Under the pieces are notes generated by a model. It was not told the origin of the DNA. It was given only the letters and a program-made list of their open reading frames with translations, and made no database searches. The position numbers and the translations under genes were made by a program. From JAQIBY01 sp046546095 (GTDB lineage Bacteria; Bacteroidota; Bacteroidia; Bacteroidales; ML635J-15), in NCBI GenBank assembly GCA_046546095.1, contig JBKGYK010000056.1, positions 1-21,989 on the forward strand: 21,989 nucleotides of DNA. Reading direction: 5' to 3'. Shown here in pieces: positions 1 to 7,781 of the stretch. How positions within the stretch are numbered: position 1 is the stretch's first letter; each line of letters starts with the position of its first letter.

Positions 1-60
1 CAAGAGCTACTGATGCAGTCGCTGCAGTGAGCTGACCGATGATCCGTCGGCTGGCGCAAA

Positions 61-80
61 CCACCGGTTTCAACCCGTGG
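61..80. repeat. Short REP-like hairpin
   Basis: Bases 61-69 pair with 72-80 with one mismatch (65/76), leaving a 2-nt loop; the core reads GGTTTCAACC. Small hairpins of this GGGTTTCAACCC kind are scattered through many Bacteroidota genomes, sometimes as REP-type repeats. The hairpin is seen directly; membership of a repeat family is inference, because only one copy of this sequence is in the window. The rest of bases 1-105 shows no convincing coding region. Confidence 0.35.
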
Positions 81-105
81 TTATGACAGCCACCCCACAC
101 AGATA

Positions 106-178
106 GCTTTTGGCGTGTATTTTTGCGGCGATAGCTTGCCAGCCGGGAGGATGGCAAGCAAAATATCATGCCAAAAGC
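106..178. repeat. Long imperfect inverted repeat upstream of the MFS gene
   Basis: Bases 106-114 (GCTTTTGGC) pair perfectly with 170-178, and inside them 134-140 (GCTTGCC) pair perfectly with 153-159 around a 12-nt loop. Between the two stems a T-rich stretch (118-124) faces an A-rich stretch (160-165), so the whole 73 nt can fold as one long interrupted hairpin. It ends 54 nt before the start of the transporter gene. It could be a leader structure, a small RNA or a miniature mobile element. No T-run follows it on the plus strand, so it is not a usual intrinsic terminator. Confidence 0.5.
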
Positions 179-232
179 ACTATCCCTTTCTCAGATTTTA
201 TTCCTTAATTTGCAGCGCATTTTAAACACACT

Positions 233-1522
233 ATGATGAGCATCTGGTCTGAACTCAGACAAGAAGAAAAGAAAAGTTTTTGGCTGCATCTGCTGTTTTC
301 AGCATTTGAAGGCATACTGGTGGGCGGCATCCTGCTCAATGAGTTCATTTTCCTGAAATCCATTCACGGCAGCGAATTTCAGCTTAGCGGACTGTTTGTC
401 ATCACCATTGCCGTGTACATCCTGCTCATTTTTTTCAACGAGTTCATCCGCCGTACCGAACGAAAACGCGTGATGCTGCGCTGGGTAGCTATTGTAACCC
501 GACTGCCGCTGTTTTTATTTCTGCTTTTTCCGGTGGAACCATCTGCCTATGAAAATACAGCGGTCTGGCAATTTGCTTTTCTCGGGCTCTTTCTTATTTA
601 TTACCTTGGCGTGGTGGTTATTCACCCAACCATTAATTTACTGCTCAAGCACAATTACCGTGATGAACACATGGCAAAACTTTATTCCTGGGCTACCACC
701 ATACAAAAACTTCTGGCTCTGATAACGGCTTTCGGACTGGGGATCATCCTGGATGCGGATTATTACGCTTTTCGATTTACTTACCCGGTGATGGCTGTGG
801 CCGGCTTGCTGAGCGTGTATTTCCTGTCCATGATTCCTTACACCCCGGTGAAAAAGACCTTCAAACGCTCATTTATAACCGCTGTGGGCGATTCCATCAA
901 ACGCATGGGTGCTATTTTGGTCAGGAACCGGCCTTACCGTGATTTTGAGATTGGCTTTATGCTCTATGGCTTTGCCTTTATGTTCACCGTTACTGTCATT
1001 ACTCTGTATCTTGAAAACGAGTTACACCTTAGTTACACCAGTGTTGCCTTTTACAAAAACACCGGTAATGTCGTTCTGCTGGTGATGATGCCCGTTTTTG
1101 GCGGGCTGCTTGGCCGTCTTGACCCGAGAAAATTTGCCCAGATATCTTACAGTTTCATGTTTCTCTACATCTTTTTTGTGGCTTTGAGCGAGTTTGTGCC
1201 TCTCTCGTTTCATTGGCAGCAGCTCGACATCTTTCTGATGGTATTCATTGGTTTCATTTTTTTCGGCTTGTTCCAGTCGGCCATGAACCTTCAGTTCAAC
1301 ATTGGCTCTGCCTTTTTTGCCAGAAGCTCTGATGATGCCGGCGATTACCAGGCAGTGCATTTGTCCCTGGTGGGTTTCCGCGGCCTGTTTGCACCCATTG
1401 TCGGAGTGGCGTTGTACCGCTGGCTTGGATATTTCCCAACCTTTATGATTTCCTGTGGAAGCTTGCTGTTAGCCATCATATATATGCAGATATCGTACAA
1501 TCGTTTTGTGTTGAAAAAATAG
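233..1522 (+). CDS. MFS-type inner-membrane transporter
   Basis: A 429-aa polytopic membrane protein, about the normal length of a major facilitator superfamily carrier. Hydrophobic segments recur along its length (near residues 20-35, 50-70, 85-105, 115-135, 160-180, 190-210, 245-265, 280-300, 310-330, 340-360, 385-400 and 405-425), separated by short basic loops such as RRTERKR after the second and a longer basic loop (VKKTFKR) in the middle, where MFS proteins have their cytoplasmic link. No family-specific substrate motif was recognised, so the cargo is unknown; MFS membership itself rests on length and topology. Two ATG codons lie in tandem (233 and 236) and either may be used. The gene stands alone: a structured noncoding region precedes it and a gene-free stretch follows. 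Confidence 0.75.
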   Translation: MMSIWSELRQEEKKSFWLHLLFSAFEGILVGGILLNEFIFLKSIHGSEFQLSGLFVITIAVYILLIFFNEFIRRTERKRVMLRWVAIVTRLPLFLFLLFPVEPSAYENTAVWQFAFLGLFLIYYLGVVVIHPTINLLLKHNYRDEHMAKLYSWATTIQKLLALITAFGLGIILDADYYAFRFTYPVMAVAGLLSVYFLSMIPYTPVKKTFKRSFITAVGDSIKRMGAILVRNRPYRDFEIGFMLYGFAFMFTVTVITLYLENELHLSYTSVAFYKNTGNVVLLVMMPVFGGLLGRLDPRKFAQISYSFMFLYIFFVALSEFVPLSFHWQQLDIFLMVFIGFIFFGLFQSAMNLQFNIGSAFFARSSDDAGDYQAVHLSLVGFRGLFAPIVGVALYRWLGYFPTFMISCGSLLLAIIYMQISYNRFVLKK

Positions 1523-1610
1523 ACGGTACCGAATCTCTAAGTTATGTTCTATCGAATCTTGATTTCATCTCTTGACTGGCGAATCAGCGACAATCGGCCC
1601 ACCGGCAAAT

Positions 1611-1661
1611 CTCTTAGTAACCGGTTTCAAACAATATCCCGTATAACTCTTAGTAAGCCGG
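1611..1661. repeat. Two direct copies of CTCTTAGTAA(G)CCGG
   Basis: The sequence CTCTTAGTAACCGG at 1611-1624 recurs as CTCTTAGTAAGCCGG at 1647-1661, differing by one inserted G, with a 36-nt period. A related form is visible near 1535 (ATCTCTAAG). Two copies are too few to call an array; they could be binding sites or duplication debris. Confidence 0.4.
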
Positions 1662-1908
1662 CAAAGAGGAGAAAATCGCCAGCATCCAGGCAGTAGGCAG
1701 ATGTCTGTAATGATCGCGGTGATTGTATTTGTAATGCATAAAGAGCCTTGTATTGTTTAATACAAAATACCTGAATTCGGAAGAATTGCATTATGATGCT
1801 ATAACACAACCAAAAGAACATACTTAAGGTCTGTGGATAACAGGGATACACTAAGGAGGTTATTGTAAGGCAACTGGCGGTTTATGTTTGATGATGATTT
1901 GGGCGGCA

Positions 1909-1960
1909 CCGGAATGTTTTATGCTCCGCTGAAAAGTCGCTCCACATTATAACATTCCGG
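1909..1960. repeat. 10-bp perfect inverted repeat
   Basis: CCGGAATGTT at 1909-1918 is the exact reverse complement of AACATTCCGG at 1951-1960, with a 32-nt spacer that contains the direct repeat GCTCC twice. It sits 18 nt to the left of the larger inverted repeat at 1979-2073. Confidence 0.5.
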
Positions 1961-1978
1961 TCGGTGTACGGCTGCTAT

Positions 1979-2073
1979 CTCTGTTGGTGCAAGATGGGTT
2001 TCGCCGGCCTGGAAATGATCTTCCTCCGTCAGCTATACCAGTACGGCTCAGCCAACATCTTGCACCAACAGAG
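1979..2073. repeat. 18-bp perfect inverted repeat with 59-nt loop
   Basis: CTCTGTTGGTGCAAGATG at 1979-1996 is the exact reverse complement of 2056-2073. The 59-nt interior is GC-rich and shows no gene. A perfect 18-bp repeat at this distance is unlikely by chance in 22 kb. There is no T-run after either arm, so this is not an ordinary terminator. It may be a miniature inverted-repeat element, a recombination site or a structured RNA. Confidence 0.6.
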
Positions 2074-2351
2074 GATATTCGCCTGCCACCTGCCGCAGAG
2101 AGCAACGCCGCGAATGTTCACAGAGCCCGGAAATGCCATCGACACAGAATCTGAGTTCCGGGAATCCCTGATTTTTTGCCGCAATTTCTCAATTATGAAA
2201 CAATTGCAGTAACACTAATGTACAAACATAGCTGGCGTAAAAGAGCTATTGCATGTGCTTTGTATTCTGAATGCAAAAGTCAGATTGACTGTGATTTAGT
2301 TTAGAATTGTTATAAATTCACAACTGCCATAGATATTATAATTTTAAAAAT

Positions 2352-2359
2352 TATATTTG
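2352..2359 (+). promoter_or_regulatory. Probable -7 element (TATATTTG) for the symporter operon
   Basis: TATATTTG matches the Bacteroidota -7 consensus TAnnTTTG at every fixed position. It would start transcription around 2365, leaving a leader of about 45 nt before the ATG at 2411. No clear TTG was found at the -33 position, so the promoter may be weak or need an activator. The region is very AT-rich, which raises the risk of a chance match. Confidence 0.45.
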
Positions 2360-2410
2360 TTTCCAGTAGACAGGTAAGACTTAATTAAACTCAACTTAAT
2401 AATGTAATCT

Positions 2411-3163
2411 ATGGAACAGAAGAACGAGGATTATCGTATTAGTTTTTTTAAACCCACAAATCCACAAACCAGAGCCAATCGCAACATGGTTTTGTGGCTT
2501 TTGCTTGTATGGGTGCTTGCAGTTTTCGGTTTTCACATTGTTTTGAAAATCATTGAAGAACCTACACCTGAACCGGCTTTGCTGACTTATGAGTCACTGA
2601 AAGAGGATGTTTATCAGGGGGCTGCGGACGTAAATGTTTATCAGAATTATGCTGCCGTGCAATTGCAGGTGTTAAGTAAAGTGTTTATTGCACCTGAAGA
2701 CCATGATCTGTTACAGAAAGCATTCAACTGGGCGGTGTTTAAAATGCTGGATGCAGAAGCATCTGATAAATTGAAATCGGAAATACACGCATTTGAACGG
2801 ATTGAATCTGAAACCACGGATATCACTGACCCTGCCTATCAGAAAGCAAAAGCACAACTGAGAAAAGCTGCTGTTCCTGTACTGGGGCTGGAAATGAATG
2901 ATGTGAGAACCAGAACCCTGCCATTTGCTTTACAATCAGAATATGCAAAAACACTTTCCGAAGATGAGATTCATACGCTGGAGGGTGTTTTGGACAAATA
3001 TCTGATTCATAATGAATCCGTCCTTACCAATATGACCATACTGGGATTTCCGTTTCATTATTTTTATTCCGCAGTTTTCCTGCTGGTGCTTTTTGTGGTC
3101 TTGTGCCTGATTTACTGTATTCGCACTGACAAGTTGAACAAAAAGTACGGAATTGAGCAATAA
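2411..3163 (+). CDS. Enlarged DUF4212-type symporter small subunit
   Basis: A 250-aa protein with a membrane segment at each end (about residues 26-47 and 216-236) and a polar region of about 165 residues between. Both ends resemble the DUF4212 small subunit of VC_2705-type sodium:solute symporters: the Arg/Asn-rich lead-in RANRN before segment 1, and LGFPFHYFYS followed by a second segment and RTDKLNKKYG at the C terminus. Typical DUF4212 proteins are only about 80-100 aa with the two segments close together. Here the middle is a helix-rich insert, which the positive-inside rule places in the periplasm. The symporter gene follows 38 nt downstream, as expected for the pair. Family assignment comes from termini and context; the role of the insert is unknown. 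Confidence 0.7.
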   Translation: MEQKNEDYRISFFKPTNPQTRANRNMVLWLLLVWVLAVFGFHIVLKIIEEPTPEPALLTYESLKEDVYQGAADVNVYQNYAAVQLQVLSKVFIAPEDHDLLQKAFNWAVFKMLDAEASDKLKSEIHAFERIESETTDITDPAYQKAKAQLRKAAVPVLGLEMNDVRTRTLPFALQSEYAKTLSEDEIHTLEGVLDKYLIHNESVLTNMTILGFPFHYFYSAVFLLVLFVVLCLIYCIRTDKLNKKYGIEQ

Positions 3164-3201
3164 ATTACATCGTTGAAACCAAATTGATAAAACCATTTTT
3201 T

Positions 3202-4875
3202 ATGAAAAAGATATTGTCATTAATTGTAATCTTATTGGGCTCCTCCGTGATGTTGCATGCAGCCAATGCTGTAACAGACCTTGAAGGAGGCTTTAAGACA
3301 GGACCAGCTGTGATCATGATTGTCATCCTGATTGTATTCATCATGGTTGGAATATTATTCAAGGCCAAAAACACAACGGATTATTACGCAGCAGGAAGAA
3401 GCATTTCCAGGGTTGGTTCCGGTATGGCCATTGCCAGTAACTGGATGAGTGCAGCTTCCTTTCTCGGAATGGCTGCCCTGATGTATGGCAGTGGATATCA
3501 CGGCTTGTCATATGTGGTGGGCTGGACAGGAGGCTATGTGCTGTTACTCATCCTGATGGCCGGACAAATACGAAAGTACGGAAAATACACTGCCGCGGAT
3601 TTTATCGGGGATCGCTATTATTCCAGAACCTTGCGGGCCGTCGGGGCCATTATTGCCATACTGATTTCCATTGCATATTGCGTAGGGCAGTTTGGTGGCA
3701 TTGGTCTGCTGTTTAAATGGATTATGGGCGTTGATTACTGGCTTGCAGTTGTTATCGGAGGCACAGTTGTTCTCTCTTATACACTCATTTCCGGTATGCT
3801 TGGTGTCACAAAAAATATGCAGGTGCAATATGTTATCATCATTATTTCATTTTTGATACCTCTTTTTATCATTACTTATAAATTCGATTATTTCTGGTTG
3901 TTGCCACAGATTGGATATGGCTCAGTTGTATCTGATGTTGTGGCAGGAATTCCACTGGCCGATACAGCCGAACTGGTAAACAAGTACGGACATCAGTATG
4001 CAGCAGTGGCCATGCCGGAATTTGCCATGCCATGGGATACAGCTACAGGGTCAACATTTTTTCAGTGGATTGCCATTGCATTTTCTTTGATGATTGGAAC
4101 AGCCGGTTTACCTCACGTGTTGCAGCGTTTCTACGTTGTGCCTAATCCAAGAGATGCCAGATGGTCTGTGGTATGGGGACTTTTCTTTATTTGTATTCTG
4201 TACTGGAGTGCCCCGGTTTACTCTGTATTTGGTAAAATATTGTCAGCACATCCTGAAATCGGGATGCTTGAAAAAGATGCCATCGTGGTATATACTGCAC
4301 AGCTTGGCAATATTCATCCCCTGATTGTAGGATTTCTTGCTGCAGGTGGTGTTTCTGCTGCCTTTTCAACCACCTCCGGGCTCCTGATTGCCGGCTCATC
4401 TGCTTTTGCTCATGATTTGTATGTAAAAGTTTTCAGGCCGGATTCATCTCCCAAAATGCAATTGCGCATGGCCCGCTACGCCACTGTTCTGATGGCGATA
4501 ATTGTTGGTGCAATTGCTTTGTTAAAACTTGCCCTGATCGGACAACTTGTAGCGGTGGCATTCTCGCTTGCCGGGTGTACCATTTTTCCCTTATTTTTGC
4601 TTGGTATCTGGTGGAGCGGCTCAAACCGGCAGGGTGCAATTGCAGGGCTTATTGCCGGTGGTATAGTTTCACTTATTGCCATTACGTATTTCGTGGCCGG
4701 CACACAAGGTGTTCAGCTGCCATTCTATGAATTTATCGATTATTACCTCGGCGCCTGGTACTTTGGTATTTTCGGTGCTCCCATTGCCATCATTACCCAC
4801 ATCATCGTGGCCAAACTGACACCGGAGACTCCGATTGAAATACGTAAATTTCTCATCAATTCAGTTCATTCATAA
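3202..4875 (+). CDS. Sodium:solute symporter, VC_2705/ActP-like large subunit
   Basis: A 557-aa inner-membrane carrier of the SSS (SLC5) family, expected to couple sodium entry to uptake of a small solute. The ATG at 3202 was chosen over an upstream TTG at 3184 because it starts a signal-like segment MKKILSLIVILLGSS, as in acetate permease ActP. Family marks include TTDYYAAGRSIS near the start, GMAIASNWMSAASFLG, GKYTAADFIGDRYYS, and in the second half GGVSAAFSTTSGLLIAGSSA, which corresponds to the sodium-site region of this family. About 13 hydrophobic segments are visible. Together with the DUF4212-type gene before it, this points to the two-subunit VC_2705 subfamily. Relatives move acetate and other short carboxylates, but the substrate cannot be read from the sequence. 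The stop codon overlaps the next start (TAATG), suggesting translational coupling. Confidence 0.88.
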   Translation: MKKILSLIVILLGSSVMLHAANAVTDLEGGFKTGPAVIMIVILIVFIMVGILFKAKNTTDYYAAGRSISRVGSGMAIASNWMSAASFLGMAALMYGSGYHGLSYVVGWTGGYVLLLILMAGQIRKYGKYTAADFIGDRYYSRTLRAVGAIIAILISIAYCVGQFGGIGLLFKWIMGVDYWLAVVIGGTVVLSYTLISGMLGVTKNMQVQYVIIIISFLIPLFIITYKFDYFWLLPQIGYGSVVSDVVAGIPLADTAELVNKYGHQYAAVAMPEFAMPWDTATGSTFFQWIAIAFSLMIGTAGLPHVLQRFYVVPNPRDARWSVVWGLFFICILYWSAPVYSVFGKILSAHPEIGMLEKDAIVVYTAQLGNIHPLIVGFLAAGGVSAAFSTTSGLLIAGSSAFAHDLYVKVFRPDSSPKMQLRMARYATVLMAIIVGAIALLKLALIGQLVAVAFSLAGCTIFPLFLLGIWWSGSNRQGAIAGLIAGGIVSLIAITYFVAGTQGVQLPFYEFIDYYLGAWYFGIFGAPIAIITHIIVAKLTPETPIEIRKFLINSVHS

Positions 4876-5666
4876 TGGGTATTTTACAAAATAAAAATTC
4901 AAGGGTCATCATAATCATTATGGTGATCCTTGTTGCTACAGGGTTGTTTGTCTCAAAGGTGTATTATCAGAATATCAATGAATCTGTTGATCCGCGAATC
5001 GTTGAAGCACGTAAACTGTATGAAGAATACAATGCTTATGCTGAAAACAACAACTTCAACGCCATTTTCAGGTTGCTGGACTCCGTTGAAAGTATATACT
5101 CAGGAATCACACATTATCAGAATTCCTTTGAAATGGGCGTAACAGCAAATAACCGCGCTGCTGTATACCTGACACTGGCTATGCATCAGGACAGCATTGA
5201 GCTGCCGGAAAACTCAGAATATCTGCTTGAATACCCCAGGGATAGCCTGCTTGGCATAGCGGAGCATCATCTCCATAAGGCAATCCGTATTTATCAAAAC
5301 TGGCGGGAAAAGTACAACGATTTGTCAAAAAGTGCATGTGAGGAAAAGATAAAGTCAGATTTTCTGAAAGGGCTTGAAGGTTACAGCAAGGAAGACCAGC
5401 AAAAATACCTGGAAAACAGGGTGGATGTATTCATGGATAATCAGGTAGAAATAGATCGCAGGCTTTCAGTAAGCTATACCAACCTTGGTGTAATATACCG
5501 CCTGGAGGAAAACTATGATCAGGCAATTGATGCCTATGCAAAAGCCATTGAACTATGGGACCGGAATATGACAGCCGAAAACAACCTGAATGTTTTGCTT
5601 GGCAGACCAAAAAAGAAACAGAATTTTATTCATAAGCTTTTTCCTCCGGACAGAGATCAGAATTGA
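4875..5666 (+). CDS. Membrane-anchored TPR-like protein
   Basis: A 263-aa protein with one N-terminal membrane segment (about residues 11-31, no lipobox) and a long helical domain likely to face the periplasm. One clear tetratricopeptide repeat is at about 198-231 (YTNLGVIYRLEENYDQAIDA, then a YAKAIELW helix); weaker repeat-like helices precede it (around 85-145). The end is basic (RPKKKQ). Its ATG overlaps the symporter stop by one base, so the two are probably made together. TPR domains bind partner proteins, so a scaffold joining the symporter with the porin-like protein encoded next is a reasonable inference, without direct evidence. Confidence 0.65.
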   Translation: MGILQNKNSRVIIIIMVILVATGLFVSKVYYQNINESVDPRIVEARKLYEEYNAYAENNNFNAIFRLLDSVESIYSGITHYQNSFEMGVTANNRAAVYLTLAMHQDSIELPENSEYLLEYPRDSLLGIAEHHLHKAIRIYQNWREKYNDLSKSACEEKIKSDFLKGLEGYSKEDQQKYLENRVDVFMDNQVEIDRRLSVSYTNLGVIYRLEENYDQAIDAYAKAIELWDRNMTAENNLNVLLGRPKKKQNFIHKLFPPDRDQN

Positions 5667-5688
5667 TAACCCCTTAAAACATATAATT

Positions 5689-6969
5689 GTGAAAAAATGC
5701 GGACTTGTTTTATTTGTTGTTTTTATTGCCCTGCCTTTTGTTTCTAAAGGCCAGGACAACAATAATGAAGAGAAAAATTTTGGGATTAACTGGTCAGGAT
5801 TTGTTAAAAATGATTTCTTTTTTGATTCCCGGCAAACAGTTGCTGCCCGGGAAGGACATTTCCTGTTGTTTCCCATGCCTGTGAATGAAGATTCGGATGG
5901 CAATGATATCAATGCCACCGGTAGCCTCAATTTTCTGTCAATACAGTCAAGGCTCAGCGGCAAAATCACAGGGCCTGATGCATTTGGTGCAAAAACTTCC
6001 GGAATGATAGAGGGTGCCTTTTTTGGTCATTCAAATCCGGATGTTAACGGATTCAGATTGAGACATGCCTTTGTGAAGCTTGACTGGATGAATACGCAAG
6101 TGTTGTTCGGTCAGTACTGGCATATGATGTTTGTTCCGGAATGTTTCCCGGGAACGGTGTCTTTTAATACAGGTGTGCCGTTTCAGTATTTTACCCGAAA
6201 TCCTCAAATTCGTCTGACCCAAAAACTTGGAGAGACCTTAACGTTTTCTGTGGCCGCAGCCACTCAACGTGATTTTGCCAGTCCAGGTGGGTATGCCAGT
6301 CTCAGCAATACCATGACACCAGACATGCAGGCTCAAATACAATTTTCTCCCAATGAAATGTTCCTGGCAGGTGTTACAGGCGGCTATAAACAGCTTCTGC
6401 CACGCTTGCAAACCGACAATGATTATAAAGCTGAGAACTCTGTCGGCTCGTTCACCAGCAATGCTTTTATTCGGGTAAAATCCAAACCCCTGACATGGAA
6501 ATTGCAGGGAATCTTTGCCCAAAACGCATACGACGGCTTAATGATAGGTGGTTTTGCTGTGAGTGATATTGTTGATCCCGTGAAAGATTACCGAAGCTAC
6601 ACTCCTGTAAATACACTAAGTCTCTGGACAGATATTCACACCAATGGTGCCAAATGGCAGACCGGTCTATTTGCCGGATACTCCCAAAACCTCGGGACTG
6701 CTGATCAAATTGCGGATACAGTATTCAATTCCGGCCTGCATGGTCAGTACATGCGTGGATCAAATATTGATTATTTATACCGTGTCTCTCCCAGGATTAT
6801 GTACAACGCAGGGAAAGTCAGAATTGCCGGGGAATTTGAATATACGGCAGCCGCTTATGCCACCAGTGACGATACCGGAAACCTTACTATTGATGAACAC
6901 GGGAGAGTAACCGATTCTGAAATTGTTGCAAATTCCAGAATTCTGTTGTCCGTTTACTATTTCTTTTGA
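5689..6969 (+). CDS. Outer-membrane porin-like beta-barrel
   Basis: About 426 aa, starting at a GTG that begins a signal peptide (KKCGLVLFVVFIALPF, cleavage probably after SKG or SKGQ). An earlier in-frame ATG at 5590 lies inside the preceding gene and gives no proper signal sequence, so it was not used. The mature protein shows alternating polar and hydrophobic strands with Gly/aromatic turns (FVKNDFFFDSR, GFRLRHAFVKLDW, VLFGQYWHMMF) and ends in LLSVYYFF, the terminal Phe typical of proteins inserted by the BAM complex. This fits a general or substrate-specific porin of roughly 14-18 strands. It follows the TPR gene by 22 nt. Within this operon it would let the solute reach the periplasm for the symporter; that role is inferred from context. 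Confidence 0.72.
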   Translation: MKKCGLVLFVVFIALPFVSKGQDNNNEEKNFGINWSGFVKNDFFFDSRQTVAAREGHFLLFPMPVNEDSDGNDINATGSLNFLSIQSRLSGKITGPDAFGAKTSGMIEGAFFGHSNPDVNGFRLRHAFVKLDWMNTQVLFGQYWHMMFVPECFPGTVSFNTGVPFQYFTRNPQIRLTQKLGETLTFSVAAATQRDFASPGGYASLSNTMTPDMQAQIQFSPNEMFLAGVTGGYKQLLPRLQTDNDYKAENSVGSFTSNAFIRVKSKPLTWKLQGIFAQNAYDGLMIGGFAVSDIVDPVKDYRSYTPVNTLSLWTDIHTNGAKWQTGLFAGYSQNLGTADQIADTVFNSGLHGQYMRGSNIDYLYRVSPRIMYNAGKVRIAGEFEYTAAAYATSDDTGNLTIDEHGRVTDSEIVANSRILLSVYYFF

Positions 6970-7023
6970 TTTGTAATGCTTTTTCCTGTAACTTGAACTG
7001 CATTTTAGTTAAATAACTCAGGG

Positions 7024-7770
7024 ATGAAATTAGCTTTTATATCTGACATACATGAAGATGTGGTAAGCCTGAGTATAGCGATGAATAAAATCCACAACCT
7101 CGGGGTGGATAAGATCATTTGTTTAGGTGATATAGCAGGCTACAACTTTAAGTATTATGATTATCATCACACCCGCAACGCCAGTGAATGCTTAGCCATT
7201 CTTCGCAAATACTGCGATATTATTGTCCCCGGGAATCATGATTATCATGCCATAAAAAAAATCCCTGAAATGTCCCCGGGATTCAATTTTCCCGCTGATT
7301 GGTATGAACTTGATTATTTCAGGAAAAAGAGAATCGGCGGTAGGCGACTGTGGGATTACGATGATGCAGATCTGCATCCAAAATTGCGAACAGAGGATGT
7401 GGATTTTCTGTCAGGGTTAAAACAATATGAAATACTTGAAGCCGAAAATTATAATCTCTTGCTGAGCCATTATCTGTTTCCAAACCTTTCCGGTATGCTG
7501 GTGGATTTTTTTAGGTTTCCGGGTGACTTTAACGAACATTTCCGGTTCATGAGTGATAATAACTGTCTGGCTTCGGTAACTGGTCATGAGCATATTCCGG
7601 GTTTATCTTATGTTAGCAAGGATAAAGCCTCGATAAAGCGAATGGGCAAAAAACAAATTTGTTCAGCTCCGTTCATTCTGATGGCTCCTTCTGTTGCCAA
7701 CGGGCGAAATAAAAGCGGTTTTATGATCCTTGATACCATCACAAATAAAGCGATGTCATATCGAATCTAA
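7024..7770 (+). CDS. Calcineurin-like metallophosphoesterase
   Basis: A 248-aa cytoplasmic protein with the complete metal-binding set of the metallophosphoesterase fold: D8-x-H10 (FISDIH), G35-D36 (LGD), G70-N71-H72-D73 (GNHD), H149 (LLSH) and G187-H188-E189-H190 (GHEH). The layout resembles YfcE/MJ0936-like phosphodiesterases, which are active on small phosphodiesters and nucleotides. The physiological substrate is not visible. It lies 54 nt after the porin gene and 11 nt before the sensor gene, so it is probably part of the operon. Since the sensor carries a nucleotidyltransferase domain, this enzyme could remove what that domain adds, or destroy a signal nucleotide; this is a guess from adjacency. 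Confidence 0.8.
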   Translation: MKLAFISDIHEDVVSLSIAMNKIHNLGVDKIICLGDIAGYNFKYYDYHHTRNASECLAILRKYCDIIVPGNHDYHAIKKIPEMSPGFNFPADWYELDYFRKKRIGGRRLWDYDDADLHPKLRTEDVDFLSGLKQYEILEAENYNLLLSHYLFPNLSGMLVDFFRFPGDFNEHFRFMSDNNCLASVTGHEHIPGLSYVSKDKASIKRMGKKQICSAPFILMAPSVANGRNKSGFMILDTITNKAMSYRI

Positions 7771-7781
7771 GATATACTACT

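Larger units (their letters stand above)
1523..2410. other. Gene-free stretch of 888 nt with repeats
   Basis: No reading frame here looks like a real protein: the open frames are short, rich in Cys and Gln, and lie across inverted repeats. What can be seen is a pair of direct repeats (1611-1661), a 7-bp hairpin at 1748-1765, two neighbouring inverted repeats (1909-1960 and 1979-2073), and near the right end an AT-rich promoter region for the symporter operon. The stretch may contain remains of a mobile element, but no transposase fragment was recognised. Confidence 0.6.

Noticed and set aside
1979..2073. An integron attC site
   Set aside because: The arms lack the GTTRRRY/RYYYAAC core pair and no integrase is near.
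1964..2212. An 82-codon plus-strand frame in the gene-free stretch
   Set aside because: It runs across both arms of the 18-bp inverted repeat and its composition (Cys, Gln, His) does not look like a protein.
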